DNA of 64,000 nt from Myxosarcina sp. GI1 (GCF_000756305.1 NZ_JRFE01000022.1:1-64000), one strand, 5' to 3'. Shown: positions 55,267 through 64,000, counted from the first letter of the stretch. The notes: generated by a model from the sequence alone, not told the origin. Translations and numbers: made by a program.

Positions 55267-56092
55267 AAACAGTTCTCAATCCCAACCCAAATTTGCCGTT
55301 CCTCTAGTACTAATCACCATTGTCCTAATTTACCTGTTGCTAGTGTTGTTTATTCCTGCGATCGCAGTATTTTACCAAGCTTTTCATTTAGGATTAGAAC
55401 CATTTTTTGACGCAATTAACAGTAGAGAATTTTGGCACGCAACCAGGCTAACCTTAATTATGGCAGCGATCGCCGTACCCCTAAATACGATTTTCGGACT
55501 GTGTGCGGCTTGGGTCATTGCTCGCGATCGCTTTCGGGGACGCACTTTACTTCTAAGCATTATCGACCTGCCTTTTTCAATCTCCCCTGTAGTCGCTGGT
55601 TTGATGCTAGTTCTGCTTTACGGACGCAATGGTTGGTTTGGTGGCTGGCTCGATAGCATAAATTTTAAAGTTATTTTTGCCTCGCCAGGAATGATTTTAG
55701 CAACCATGTTTGTCACCTTACCTTTTGTCGCCAGAGAAGTCATTCCAGTCTTGGAGGCAATTGGCTCGGAGGAAGAAGAAGCGGGAAGAACTTTAGGAGC
55801 GAATGACTGGCAGGTCTTTTGGCGAGTAACCCTACCTAACATTCGTTGGGGCTTACTCTACGGCATTTTGTTAACCAATGCCAGAGCAATGGGCGAATTT
55901 GGAGCGGTTTCGGTGGTTTCTGGCAGTATTGTCGGACGGACTCAAACCCTACCGATTTTTGTCGAGCAGGCATACAAAAACTATCAGGTTCAAGCTGCCT
56001 TCGGCGCGGCAGCGATTTTAGCTTTACTAGCGGTAATCACGCTGATTTTTAAAGAAATTTTAGAACGACGTACACACATAGGTAACAAATAA
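55253..56092 (+). CDS. cysW: Sulfate ABC transporter permease CysW
   Basis: The 279-residue permease has the EAA loop GSEEEEAGRTLGANDWQVFW and the family segments DLPFSISPVVAGLMLVLLYG and NARAMGEFGAVSVVSGSIVG. It pairs with CysT to form the membrane channel. The start overlaps the cysT stop by 14 bases and the cysA start follows 18 bases after its stop. Confidence 0.94.
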   Translation: MPLSKNSSQSQPKFAVPLVLITIVLIYLLLVLFIPAIAVFYQAFHLGLEPFFDAINSREFWHATRLTLIMAAIAVPLNTIFGLCAAWVIARDRFRGRTLLLSIIDLPFSISPVVAGLMLVLLYGRNGWFGGWLDSINFKVIFASPGMILATMFVTLPFVAREVIPVLEAIGSEEEEAGRTLGANDWQVFWRVTLPNIRWGLLYGILLTNARAMGEFGAVSVVSGSIVGRTQTLPIFVEQAYKNYQVQAAFGAAAILALLAVITLIFKEILERRTHIGNK

Positions 56093-56110
56093 ACAAGAGG
56101 TACAACACAG

Positions 56111-57139
56111 ATGAGTATTTTTGTAAAAGGCGTTTCCAAACAATTTGGTGACTTTCAAGCTCTAGAGCGAGTAACTTTAGAAGTAAAAGAGGATTCGATA
56201 GTGGCATTACTCGGACCTTCAGGATCTGGAAAATCGACGCTGTTGCGAGTTATCGCTGGTTTAGAGTTACCAGACAGGGGGCAAGTTGTAATTAATGGTC
56301 GAGATGCTACCAATCTTGACGTACAAAGACGCAACATCGGCTTTGTTTTTCAGCACTATGCTTTATTCAAACATCTGACAATTCGCCAAAATATTGCCTT
56401 TGGTCTGGCAATTCGCAAACATCCCCGACAGCGCATTAAACACAGAGTTGAAGAATTATTAGAATTGATTCAGCTACGGGGTTTGGGCGATCGCTATCCC
56501 GCTCAACTTTCTGGCGGTCAACGACAACGAGTGGCACTGGCTCGCGCTCTGGCTACACAACCCCAGGTTTTATTACTAGACGAACCTTTTGGGGCATTAG
56601 ATGCCAAAGTCCGCAAAGACCTCCGCGCCTGGCTGCGTAGACTACACGATGAAGTCCACGTTACCAGTATTTTTGTTACTCACGACCAAGAAGAGGCGAT
56701 GGAAGTAGCTGATGAAATCGTGGTAATGAACCAAGGCAAGATCGAACAGGTAGGCACTCCTGCGGAGATTTACGATCGCCCCGCTACGCCGTTTGTAATG
56801 AGTTTTGTTGGCGAAGTCAACGTTTTACCCAGTTCGGCAGATTTATTCCGTCATCACAGCCACAATCCCTTACAGTCTGATGTATTTATACGTCCTCATG
56901 AGGTTGAAATTTTAACAACAGCTAATAGCAATACTACACAAGCAATAGTCAAACGTATAGTCCGTTTAGGTTGGGAAGTTCAGGTAGAACTGATTTTGCC
57001 AGATAACCTAACAGTAGTCGCACATTTAAGCCGTGAAAAGTTTGCCCAATTGAATCTGCAACCGTCCCAACGAGTGTTTGTCAAACCTCAAAATGTCAGA
57101 TCTTTTGCTGATACTGCTCTATCTCCCATAGCCGCTTAA
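56111..57139 (+). CDS. cysA: Sulfate/thiosulfate ABC transporter ATP-binding protein
   Basis: The 342-residue ATPase has Walker [10 protein letters not shown], signature [16 protein letters not shown], Walker [18 protein letters not shown] and switch His in [12 protein letters not shown]-terminal TOBE-like domain (about 240-342) follows. The [20 protein letters not shown] start is typical for CysA. It powers the importer built by sbpA, cysT and cysW. Confidence 0.95.
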   Translation: MSIFVKGVSKQFGDFQALERVTLEVKEDSIVALLGPSGSGKSTLLRVIAGLELPDRGQVVINGRDATNLDVQRRNIGFVFQHYALFKHLTIRQNIAFGLAIRKHPRQRIKHRVEELLELIQLRGLGDRYPAQLSGGQRQRVALARALATQPQVLLLDEPFGALDAKVRKDLRAWLRRLHDEVHVTSIFVTHDQEEAMEVADEIVVMNQGKIEQVGTPAEIYDRPATPFVMSFVGEVNVLPSSADLFRHHSHNPLQSDVFIRPHEVEILTTANSNTTQAIVKRIVRLGWEVQVELILPDNLTVVAHLSREKFAQLNLQPSQRVFVKPQNVRSFADTALSPIAA

Positions 57140-57199
57140 AGCACTTACCGAAACGCTTATTCGCTTTAATACAAACAACCAACACATTGAGAAATTACC

Positions 57200-57568
57200 A
57201 TGTCTACCATATCGACTCCTATAAACCTGCTCAAAGAAAATAAAGCCAAATACAATTCACAAAAATTTGGCTGGAATCGCCTTCAAAACAGTTTAGTAGT
57301 CTCACGCCCATCTAAAAAATCAGCTGAGAAAAACCTCGGCAATCGCGTTAATAAATTTTTATACGACGATAAAGAATTTTACGCTCGCGCTGGAGTTAAA
57401 GGTAATTTTAATCCAGTTGAAGTTTTTATTAATCACTGTTTGCTACTATTATTTACAATAATTGCAGGAATACTCGCATATAATGTTTCAACACCTTTTA
57501 GAGTGACAGTAATTGAAAACTTTATGTCTAGCTTTGCAGATAATAAAGCGCAAAAATCTTCAGTCTAA
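57200..57568 (+). CDS. Small membrane protein of unknown function after cysA
   Basis: The 122-residue protein has a polar, basic N-terminal half and one hydrophobic helix (INHCLLLLFTIIAGILAY, about residues 75-95). I do not recognise the family. It is 60 bases past cysA on the same strand and may be read with the sulfate operon, but no link in function is visible. Confidence 0.6.
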   Translation: MSTISTPINLLKENKAKYNSQKFGWNRLQNSLVVSRPSKKSAEKNLGNRVNKFLYDDKEFYARAGVKGNFNPVEVFINHCLLLLFTIIAGILAYNVSTPFRVTVIENFMSSFADNKAQKSSV

Positions 57569-57612
57569 TAAGCCGATATGAGATGCAGTGAAAATTGAGA
57601 TAAATTAATTTT

Positions 57613-57735
57613 TTATTGCCAGTTAGCTATAGCCTTATTAAGATAACCGTACTCGTTTATCCACTGTTCTATTGATTCAAAATCTTTAGTTAGATAAAGA
57701 ATAAGTTTTTTGGCTACATTTTCCCATACATAGGT
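57613..57735 (-). pseudogene. Short coding relic
   Basis: The minus-strand frame ends in TAA at 57613-57615 and reads VWENVAKKLILYLTKDFESI, then EQWINEYGYLNKAIANWQ. It has protein-like composition but no start codon, because a stop precedes it. It is probably the end of a decayed gene of unknown family. Confidence 0.3.
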
Positions 57736-57798
57736 TTAATAGCTTAAAGGACTTACCATCAAGCAAAAACATTTTCTAGTGATAATTTTTTTCCTTCC

Positions 57799-58233
57799 TT
57801 GTTACCAAATCGATCTATTAAAACAGAAAAACGTCGAGAACACTTAAAAACACTCAATCTTACAAGTTCTTCACGCGTTAGAGATCATCTAGCAAATGAG
57901 CGTACCTATCTAGCATGGATGCGTACGGCAATCTCTTTAATGGGTTTTGGGGTTGTAATCGTACGTCTACGGTTTTTTAGACCCCCTATAACTACATCTC
58001 CTGGAAATACCTGGAAGCTAGGAACGATCTTTGCAATTGTAGGATTACTAACCGTGTTGTTTTCAAGTTATCATTACTTTGCTGTCTGTCGAGACATAGA
58101 TAACAGTTCATACGAACCGCCAATTCGTAGGGTGTTAGTGTTTAGTATTATTATGATGTTGTTAGGAGCAGGTATTATTTATTATGTTTTTACCTTACCT
58201 CTCAATCCAATTAACACTCTTACTTTTGAATAG
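57799..58233 (+). CDS. DUF202 membrane protein (YidH family)
   Basis: The product has 144 residues with three helices and the DUF202 signature RDHLANERTYLAWMRTAISL. No ATG or GTG precedes the conserved part in this frame back to a stop at 57745; the only early candidate is TTG at 57799, and no ribosome-binding site is visible. So the start may be non-standard or the 5' end may be damaged. The function of DUF202 proteins is unknown. Confidence 0.72.
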   Translation: MLPNRSIKTEKRREHLKTLNLTSSSRVRDHLANERTYLAWMRTAISLMGFGVVIVRLRFFRPPITTSPGNTWKLGTIFAIVGLLTVLFSSYHYFAVCRDIDNSSYEPPIRRVLVFSIIMMLLGAGIIYYVFTLPLNPINTLTFE

Positions 58234-58303
58234 CAAATTATTAGGCTATTTTCGGATATTGTAAAACCATAACCGCAATCAAGATTTTCTCAATAATTGC
58301 AAA

Positions 58304-58711
58304 TTATATCTTATCGAGCCATTGGGCGATCGCATCGGGAAGTTCGATTCTGGTTCTAGCTTGAGGATCGATACAAACGTGTCTGGTATTAGCTTTTACT
58401 AATACTTTATTTGGTTCGGATACAGAAACTATTTGATAGGCGATCGCAAATTCACTATCTTTCAGACGAGTGGTTATCAAATTAATCTGTAACTTATCAC
58501 CGCAGTGTAAAGGACGCAAAAAATCTATCGCGGCATGAACGATGGGTATAGCTATTTTTCCTTCAGCTAAAAACTGTTGCAGGCTAATTCCCACTGAATC
58601 TAAAGATGCTTCATAAGCCTCGTGACACATCTGCAATCCAGTAGCGAAATAAACTACTCCTGCCGCATCTGTATCTGATAGGTAAACCATTCGAGAATGA
58701 GTAAAGGTCAT
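58304..58711 (-). CDS. 1,4-dihydroxy-2-naphthoyl-CoA thioesterase-type protein
   Basis: The 135-residue hot-dog thioesterase has the 4HBT catalytic block YLSDTDAAGVVYFATGLQMC and the HAAIDFLRPLHCGDKL segment. Cyanobacterial members of this subgroup (MenI-like) release DHNA from CoA in phylloquinone synthesis, the quinone of photosystem I. Other acyl-CoA thioesterases share the motif, so the substrate is by family and lineage. Confidence 0.8.
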   Translation of the reverse strand: MTFTHSRMVYLSDTDAAGVVYFATGLQMCHEAYEASLDSVGISLQQFLAEGKIAIPIVHAAIDFLRPLHCGDKLQINLITTRLKDSEFAIAYQIVSVSEPNKVLVKANTRHVCIDPQARTRIELPDAIAQWLDKI

Positions 58712-58764
58712 TTATTTGATGAAAGCGATCACCTCTGGTTAACTGTATCTCAAGTAATATTTAA

Positions 58765-58977
58765 CTAAGGACGAAACACTTCTTCTTCTCTACCTTTCCA
58801 CCATTCACCCAAATTTAGTAAATCTTGCTGGATATCTTGTAATTGTTGAAAATATTCGTTTTTATCTAGCTCGTCTTTTCGCTCTTGTAATTTCTTAAGC
58901 CTTAACTGCACCAATAGCCAGGGTTTAGATATGCCATCGGTAGCTTCGATATACTGTGCTAATTCTTTACTATCCAT
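58765..58977 (-). CDS. Small conserved hypothetical protein
   Basis: The ORF encodes 70 residues, mostly helical (WLLVQLRLKKLQERKDELDK and YFQQLQDIQQDLLNLGEWW). It is soluble and has no Cys or membrane segment. I do not recognise a named family. It lies 53 bases upstream of the thioesterase gene on the same strand and may be co-transcribed. Confidence 0.65.
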   Translation of the reverse strand: MDSKELAQYIEATDGISKPWLLVQLRLKKLQERKDELDKNEYFQQLQDIQQDLLNLGEWWKGREEEVFRP

Positions 58978-59109
58978 GTTGTCGAGCTAAGGATATTTAC
59001 TAAATCTCGATATACCTTAACGCATTACTACGCATAAAAGCTTATTAAACATAAACGAATTAGCCCAAATGTTATTTTCTTCGATTCGCTTCCTCTTACA
59101 GCATTGCTG

Positions 59110-59451
59110 TTATGAAGAAGAACGGCAAGTCATGACTCCTTCTTTTTGGGTGTTGGTATCGGAATTATTTCCCATCGCTCTGACTGTTATTGTTGGTTCA
59201 TAGGTAGGGTAACAGCGCACCAAGACAGTATCGTCAGCTTGAGTAACATATAAAACATAAACCTGTTTACCTCCTAAAATGGCAGATACGAGTTTTGGCG
59301 GAGCGGTAGCAGTCGCAACAGTTTCTTGCTTAAGAGAGTAAGTACTTGTTGTTTCGGGTAGAGCAGGTTTTTTAAATGATTGAAAATAGAACAGTAATAA
59401 AATTGTTACAACAATCGCCAAGACAGATAATTTAGTAGATAGCCTGAGCAT
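59110..59451 (-). CDS. Membrane-anchored hypothetical protein
   Basis: The 113-residue product has an N-terminal helix (LSVLAIVVTILLLFYFQS) and a small periplasmic beta-rich part (AILGGKQVYVLYVTQADDTV, then VRCYPTYEPTITVRAMG). A second Cys lies near the C-terminus (VMTCRSSS) and may pair with the first. The family is not recognised. Confidence 0.6.
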   Translation of the reverse strand: MLRLSTKLSVLAIVVTILLLFYFQSFKKPALPETTSTYSLKQETVATATAPPKLVSAILGGKQVYVLYVTQADDTVLVRCYPTYEPTITVRAMGNNSDTNTQKEGVMTCRSSS

Positions 59452-59796
59452 ATAGTCGATCCTGCACTTTTTTTACGGTTAAAAATTGTAGCCAAAGATT
59501 GGTTGATATGTATTGTATGTTAATACAATATTCACTTCATATTGTGGTGCTAAAAATTGTAATTTAATCTTACCTTAAGTCACTTTTTCAAAAATCAGCA
59601 GCAAAAGCTATAAGTAAGTGGGTGTAATTAAATATAAGATAGTTTATTTTGGGATTAGGGATTGGGTATTGGGGATTAGGGATAAAATTTAACGTTCGAG
59701 TTTTATAAATTATTTCGCCTACCTACTTAAGTAATTTGAAAAGAGACAAAAATGGTAATTTAAAGACAGTTTAGAGCAATTTTTAAAGGCAAATTT
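59452..59796. other. 345-base intergenic region with heptamer repeats
   Basis: AT-rich sequence holding a five-unit heptamer repeat (59651-59685). No gene or operator was recognised. Confidence 0.55.
59651..59685. repeat. Five-unit heptameric tandem repeat (GGGATTA/G family)
   Basis: GGGATTA, GGGATTG, GGTATTG, GGGATTA and GGGATAA follow each other in exact seven-base phase. This is a typical cyanobacterial STRR. Confidence 0.85.
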
Positions 59797-60774
59797 ATGC
59801 GAGCTTTCGTTACGGGTGGAACTGGTTTTGTGGGAGCCAATTTAGTCAGGCTGTTGTTAGAACGAGGTTATGAAGTTAAAGCTCTAGTTCGTGCTAACAG
59901 TTGTCTGGACAATCTCGCTTCGTTAGATATAGAAATTGTCAAAGGAGATTTGAACGATCGCGACTTGGCACAAAAGATGCGGGGATGTCGGGTATTATTT
60001 CACGTTGCGGCACAATATTCTCTCTGGCAGCGCGATCGCAACTCTTTATATCACAATAACGTATTGGGAACTCGTAACGTCTTAGCAGCCGCACGGCAAG
60101 CTAAAATAGAGCGTACTGTCCATACTAGTTCGGTGGCGGCAATTGGGGTAGGAGGAAACGGCAAACCTGTAGACGAAACCTATCAAAGCGCGGTCGATAA
60201 GCTAGTAGGAGATTACAAAAAATCTAAATACTATGCCGAACGCGAGGCAGATAAAGCCGTTAAGTTGGGACAAGATATAGTTATTGTCAACCCTAGTACC
60301 CCCATCGGTGCTTTAGATATCAAACCCACCCCTACAGGAGAAATTATTTTACGTTTTCTGCGTCGTCAGATGCCTTTTTATGTAGATACGGGTTTAAATT
60401 TAATCGATGTTAGAGATGTTGCCTGGGGACATTTACTGGCGTTAGAAAAAGGAAAAACGGGCGATCGCTATATTTTGGGCAATCAAAATTTAACCTTCCA
60501 GCAGCTACTAGCTAAATTAGAGGCAATAACGGGTTTACCCGCACCCAAAAGAAAAATTCTCTTCCAGATACCATATACGGCAGCGTGGCTAGATGAAAAA
60601 GTTCTCGCACCTTTGGGCAAAAAACCTTCTTTGGCTTTAGATGGGGTGCGAATGTCTCGTCAAAAGATGTTTTACGATGCTGCTAAAGCCGTCAGCCATT
60701 TAAGTTTACCGCAATCTTCAATCGATCGCGCTTTAGCCGATGCAGTAAATTGGTTTCATCGCTACCAAAAGTAA
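59797..60774 (+). CDS. hpnA: HpnA-type NAD-dependent epimerase/dehydratase
   Basis: The 325-residue SDR-type protein has the NAD motif TGGTGFVGANLVR, the YxxxK catalytic pair in YKKSK and the HpnA-type end WLDEKVLAPLGKKPSLALDG. HpnA is linked to hopanoid side-chain glycosylation, and the closest match by eye is the hopanoid-associated sugar epimerase group. No squalene-hopene cyclase gene is nearby. It is 49 bases before the trehalase gene. Confidence 0.82.
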   Translation: MRAFVTGGTGFVGANLVRLLLERGYEVKALVRANSCLDNLASLDIEIVKGDLNDRDLAQKMRGCRVLFHVAAQYSLWQRDRNSLYHNNVLGTRNVLAAARQAKIERTVHTSSVAAIGVGGNGKPVDETYQSAVDKLVGDYKKSKYYAEREADKAVKLGQDIVIVNPSTPIGALDIKPTPTGEIILRFLRRQMPFYVDTGLNLIDVRDVAWGHLLALEKGKTGDRYILGNQNLTFQQLLAKLEAITGLPAPKRKILFQIPYTAAWLDEKVLAPLGKKPSLALDGVRMSRQKMFYDAAKAVSHLSLPQSSIDRALADAVNWFHRYQK

Positions 60775-60823
60775 AAAAATCGTTGAAAATAGTAAATAAC
60801 TTTTGGTAGTAGGTAGATAATTA

Positions 60824-62362
60824 ATGGAATTTCTCGACCCTTCACAGATAGAAAGAGTTAGAGCTTATATCAAACAAACTTGGAAAACCCTGACTCGCTC
60901 GCAGAAAGACCTGTTGGTAGCAGCACGAGATCCCAAGATCGAACATAACCCTAATAAGCCCTGGTTGGTTTATGTTTCCCCGCAAGAAGATCTAGATAGT
61001 ATAAAAGCCTCTCTACAAAAAATGCTGCCTGCTGAAGAATGGCAACAGTTAGAACTAAGGGTTCTACCTACAGAAATCGAATTAATTAAAGAACACGGTT
61101 TGCTCTATCTGCCCCATCCTTATGTAGTTCCTGGGGGACGTTTTAACGAGATGTACGGTTGGGATAGCTATTTTATTATTCTCGGCTTGTTACAGGACGA
61201 CGAAATAGAACTCGCGAAAAATATGGTCGAGCAGTTAGCTTATGAAGTCGAGCATTTTGGCATGATTCTCAATGCCAACCGTACTTATTTTTTGACGCGA
61301 TCGCAACCTCCCATACTTACTCACGCGGTACTCAAGCTTTACGAACACACTCAAGATAAACAATGGCTGCAATCGCTCTTACCGACTGTCGAGGCTTATT
61401 ATTACTATTGGGTCGTTCCGCCACACCTCAATCAAGCAACTGGACTATCTCATTATTCTAGTTTTGGTTATGGTCCCGCACCAGAAGTAATTGCCTCGGA
61501 ACTAGACGAACGGGGCAGAACTCATTTCGATCGCGTCAAAGAATATTACCAACAGGTTGATTTTGACGATTACGATGTCAATCTTTACTACGACCGCGAC
61601 ACCGATGAACTAACCGAATTATTTTACAAGGGCGATCGCTCGATGCGCGAATCGGGTTTTGATATTACCAATCGTTTTGGTCCTTTTAGCGTCGATATTA
61701 TTCACTATGCCCCCGTCTGCCTCAATGTCTTGCTGTGTCAAATGGAAGCAGATACGGCTAAAGTCTACGAAAACTTAGGCTATTCAGAAATTGCCAGCCA
61801 GTGGCGCGATCGTGCTAAGTTACGACACGAACGCATAGATCGTTTCTTGTGGGATGAAGAAGCGGGACTGTATTTTGACTACAATTTTCACACTGGCAAG
61901 CGTAGAAAATATGAATATGCTACGACCTTTTATCCCTTATGGGCTGGTCTGGCATCTCCCGAACAAGCCAAGCGCGTCTGGCAAAATTTAGCTAAATTTG
62001 AAGTTGCAGGAGGGATACTCACTAGTACGCAGGTCAGCGGCAATCAATGGGACGCACCTTTTGGTTGGGCACCGTTAAATTTAATTGCCATCCAAGGATT
62101 ATTAAACTATGGTTTTCATGACGATGCCAAACGTATTGCCCGTAAGTTCTTAGAAATGACTTTCGAAGAATTTGACAAAAATGGAACTTTAGTAGAAAAA
62201 TACGATGTCTGCGCTGCTTCTGCTAATGTTTCTGACGAAATTAAGTTCGGCTATAGCTCCAACGAAATTGGTTTTGGCTGGACTAATGGGGTAATTTTAG
62301 AGTTGTTAGATATTTTTGATTTTGGGGGATCTCAAATTAACAGGCAATCGCCTGAGTATTAA
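60824..62362 (+). CDS. GH37 family trehalase
   Basis: The 512-residue protein carries both trehalase signatures, PGGRFNEMYGWDSYF and QWDAPFGWAP, and the (alpha/alpha)6-barrel pattern. There is no signal peptide, so it should act in the cytoplasm. It splits trehalose into two glucose, which removes this osmolyte after salt or drought stress. No trehalose synthesis genes are adjacent. The 49-base gap to hpnA suggests co-transcription. Confidence 0.9.
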   Translation: MEFLDPSQIERVRAYIKQTWKTLTRSQKDLLVAARDPKIEHNPNKPWLVYVSPQEDLDSIKASLQKMLPAEEWQQLELRVLPTEIELIKEHGLLYLPHPYVVPGGRFNEMYGWDSYFIILGLLQDDEIELAKNMVEQLAYEVEHFGMILNANRTYFLTRSQPPILTHAVLKLYEHTQDKQWLQSLLPTVEAYYYYWVVPPHLNQATGLSHYSSFGYGPAPEVIASELDERGRTHFDRVKEYYQQVDFDDYDVNLYYDRDTDELTELFYKGDRSMRESGFDITNRFGPFSVDIIHYAPVCLNVLLCQMEADTAKVYENLGYSEIASQWRDRAKLRHERIDRFLWDEEAGLYFDYNFHTGKRRKYEYATTFYPLWAGLASPEQAKRVWQNLAKFEVAGGILTSTQVSGNQWDAPFGWAPLNLIAIQGLLNYGFHDDAKRIARKFLEMTFEEFDKNGTLVEKYDVCAASANVSDEIKFGYSSNEIGFGWTNGVILELLDIFDFGGSQINRQSPEY

Positions 62363-62569
62363 GCGACCGCAATTTTGAAAATGAAGAAAATAGCAAAAAG
62401 CTAACTTGGTAGTGTAAAAGCCAATTGCAAACTCTCTCAAATTTGCTCCAGTCCTAAATTACCCTATTAGTCCGTCATCTTTAAACTGAGGGGTTTGGGC
62501 AGGCTGCGTCTGACTGGGGAATTGGGAGAAATATTACCCATCATTAATTAATGAAAATACCACTATAAA

Positions 62570-62863
62570 CTACGCTCTTACTTTTTGCTTGCCAACCCAA
62601 CTAAAGTGTTTTTGCAAGGATTTGTCTTGTTTGAGTATGTCAACTGAGTTAAATTCTTTTGCCAGCCTCATTTCATCGTATAGATCGTGGATACCGTTAT
62701 GACATAATCTACAAATATCTATACCCTCGTTCAAGCATTCTTTGCTATATTTCTTTTTAAAGTATTCTCTACGGTGCATCTTTTTGGGAATTAGATGATG
62801 AAAGGTTAGATTGACATCTCGCTTACAAAATGGACATTTCCCAAACTTCGATTCTTTGGGCAA
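62570..62863 (-). CDS. Small HNH endonuclease
   Basis: The 97-residue protein has a zinc-type pair CPFC at residues 15-18, the HNH core TFHHLIPKK, and a second CRLCHNGIHDLYDE cluster. Length is typical for stand-alone HNH proteins, which may be homing-type, anti-phage or housekeeping enzymes. No intron, phage or restriction genes flank it. Confidence 0.78.
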   Translation of the reverse strand: MPKESKFGKCPFCKRDVNLTFHHLIPKKMHRREYFKKKYSKECLNEGIDICRLCHNGIHDLYDEMRLAKEFNSVDILKQDKSLQKHFSWVGKQKVRA

Positions 62864-63016
62864 AACTAAATATTTCCCTAACTTGAGATTTGTAATCTAT
62901 TTATCTTAATTATAGAAAAAGTTTTTCTGGCGCGATCGTTTTATTGCTAGATGCAAGAAGCAAAAAAAAGGAAATAGCGGTAATTACGAATCTTATCGTG
63001 TTGGTTTTATATCGAA

Positions 63017-63181
63017 ATGGGTATTGGTTTATCGGGTGGTTTGCTGAGTTCGATGGCTTCTAGAGAAGACTTTATCAATCGTTTATCTGGTGAGGGTGAG
63101 ATTTATTTGCAATCTCGTAGCATCAAAGGGTTCTTAAGTTTTTTAACTCCTAAAATGCTCAAACATGCTAATTCATTCTAA
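63017..63181 (+). pseudogene. AIM24 family gene fragment, C-terminal end
   Basis: The 54-codon frame reads GIGLSGGLLSSMASREDFIN, then RLSGEGEIYLQSRSIKGFLS. This is the end of AIM24/TIGR00266 proteins (glycine-rich segment, then GxVYLQS). The N-terminal three quarters are missing. It is followed 17 bases later by the start fragment of a second AIM24 gene. Confidence 0.75.
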
Positions 63182-63198
63182 TAGAAGACGAATTTAGA

Positions 63199-63312
63199 AT
63201 GGAAATTGAATTATTACGACAGTCCGATAGCGCGATCGCCCGTGTAAAATCAAATACTAGAGAAGAATTAATCGCTGAAGCTGGAGCGATGAGTGCTATG
63301 AGCGAGCGATAA
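63199..63312 (+). pseudogene. AIM24 family gene fragment, N-terminal end
   Basis: The 37-codon frame reads MEIELLRQSDSAIARVKSNT, then REELIAEAGAMSAMSER. This is the start of AIM24/TIGR00266 proteins (EAGAM-MS). It stops after about one sixth of the usual length. The pair looks like the outer ends of two tandem genes after internal deletions. Confidence 0.75.
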
Positions 63313-63397
63313 GCTTCAGGTAACATTACCATGCTCCAGGAAAGAAGAAGAGAAAAAACATCTTCCCTCGCTCTTCTTCCTCAGTCAATATTAAATT

Positions 63398-63655
63398 TTA
63401 CAAATTGAACTGTGGCTTTATCGCTTGAGTACAAACAGCACAGGTACAACCAAAGTGAGAAAAAGAAGTATATGATTCTGTAGCTGTTTTTAGTTCGGGA
63501 CTAATAACATTTAAACTAACCCGTTGCAATTGAGAATCAACAAGAGCTTTTGGAAACTCTACCTTTTGAGGTAAAGCAGTTGCTGAGGTAGCTATCAGTA
63601 ACAGCGTTACCAAACTCGTGGCAGTAGCTAGCAAATTAATTAAATATTTAAACAT
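63398..63655 (-). CDS. Small exported protein with CxCxxC motif
   Basis: The 85-residue product has a signal peptide (LLATATSLVTLLLIATSATA) and a mature part of about 57 residues ending in HFGCTCAVCTQAI, which has three Cys in CxCxxC spacing. I do not recognise the family. The motif could bind a metal or form disulfides. Confidence 0.65.
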   Translation of the reverse strand: MFKYLINLLATATSLVTLLLIATSATALPQKVEFPKALVDSQLQRVSLNVISPELKTATESYTSFSHFGCTCAVCTQAIKPQFNL

Positions 63656-63819
63656 TATCGTTCTAGATTTGGCTATTGAATAATTTTTTTTTTACAAAAA
63701 ATAATTGCGACAATTATAGCGCGATCGATTTAGTTATTTTTTACAGAGTAGACATCAATTAAATACCCATCAATTGTATTTAACAATAATAAAAAAGAAG
63801 ATTATCTTTTTGATAATAA

Positions 63820-63849
63820 AAAATCCTCTACCCGAAGGTAAAGGATTTT
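63820..63849 (-). terminator. Rho-independent terminator of psaB
   Basis: On the minus strand AAATCCT-T-TACC and GGTA-G-AGGATTT pair around a TTCG loop, followed by a T-run (TTTTTTATT). It is 34 bases past the psaB stop. Confidence 0.85.
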
Positions 63850-63882
63850 GTTTACTTGACTAAATGATACTTTTGGCTACGG

Positions 63883-64000
63883 TTAACCAAACTTACCAGC
63901 AGTCGAAGCAATCAGGAAGGCGGCATAAGTCAGTACGTAACCGATTGTAAAGTGAGCTAGACCAACTACGCGACCTTGAACGATGGACATAGCAACGGGC
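63883..64000 (-). CDS. psaB: Photosystem I P700 apoprotein A2, 3' end
   Basis: The minus-strand frame runs off the right edge and ends in TAA at 63883-63885. The visible 38 residues end in [20 protein letters not shown] and then TAGKFG, which is the conserved last helix of PsaB. PsaB is a core subunit of photosystem I that binds P700 and the electron-transfer chain. The rest lies outside the window. Confidence 0.93.
   Translation of the reverse strand, partial: PVAMSIVQGRVVGLAHFTIGYVLTYAAFLIASTAGKFG

Noticed and set aside
62570-62863. HNH protein as part of a defence island
   Set aside because: No methyltransferase, toxin-antitoxin, phage or CRISPR genes flank it; the neighbours are housekeeping genes and relics.

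Overview
This is a chromosomal stretch of a cyanobacterium. The evidence is the 3' end of psaB at the right edge, petN in the middle, a CrtD-type carotenoid desaturase, a MenI-type thioesterase, many small cyanobacterial families (DUF2854, DUF1825, YggT) and hundreds of HIP1-like GCGATCGC octamers or close variants. Heptameric short tandem repeats and a PFE-CTERM sorting signal point to a coccoid or filamentous freshwater/terrestrial lineage, but the sequence alone does not settle the genus. No rRNA, tRNA, CRISPR array or intact insertion sequence was found.

Layout. 1-6.4 kb: the 3' part of a GH5-like cellulose-binding protein that seems to have lost its catalytic residues, a decayed IS630-like element, an FAD oxidoreductase, DUF2854, and a beta-propeller/transglutaminase fusion. 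6.8-18.2 kb: a P2A Ca2+-ATPase, a PII-like protein, aroB, a class A PBP, DUF1825, a PAS-GGDEF-EAL protein and a PyrC-like protein lacking key metal ligands. 18.2-29.7 kb: a six-PAS hybrid histidine kinase, an XPB-like helicase, YggT, crtD, a lipoprotein, a LivG/NatA-type ATPase, a CPBP protease and PlsC. 30.3-36.8 kb: a PP2C phosphatase, a PFE-CTERM gene interrupted by one in-frame stop, and a four-gene group of exported proteins of unknown function. 37.1-48.2 kb: a glycosyltransferase, a Gld-type ABC operon, petN with a small membrane ORF behind it, a thioredoxin-like protein, DUF362, a second P2A ATPase and ExoD.

48.3-57.6 kb holds the transport block. A minus-strand CmpA/NrtA-family ABC operon (permease, binding protein, ATPase) is preceded by a leader that matches the ydaO-yuaA cyclic-di-AMP riboswitch. 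Next come Hsp20 and then a plus-strand sulfate operon (sbpA, NIL-domain gene, cysT, cysW, cysA). That operon has a perfect 24-bp palindrome abutting its predicted -35 box. 57.8-64 kb: DUF202, MenI-type thioesterase, HpnA-like epimerase, GH37 trehalase, HNH protein, two AIM24 gene fragments, a small Cys-containing exported protein and the end of psaB.

The observation most worth following is the c-di-AMP riboswitch on a bicarbonate/nitrate-type transporter: it would connect this second messenger directly to inorganic carbon or nitrogen uptake at the RNA level. Other strong signals are the single-stop PFE-CTERM gene, 28-bp palindromes centred exactly on HIP1 that sit at gene ends, and the apparent pseudoenzymes (GH5-like and PyrC-like).
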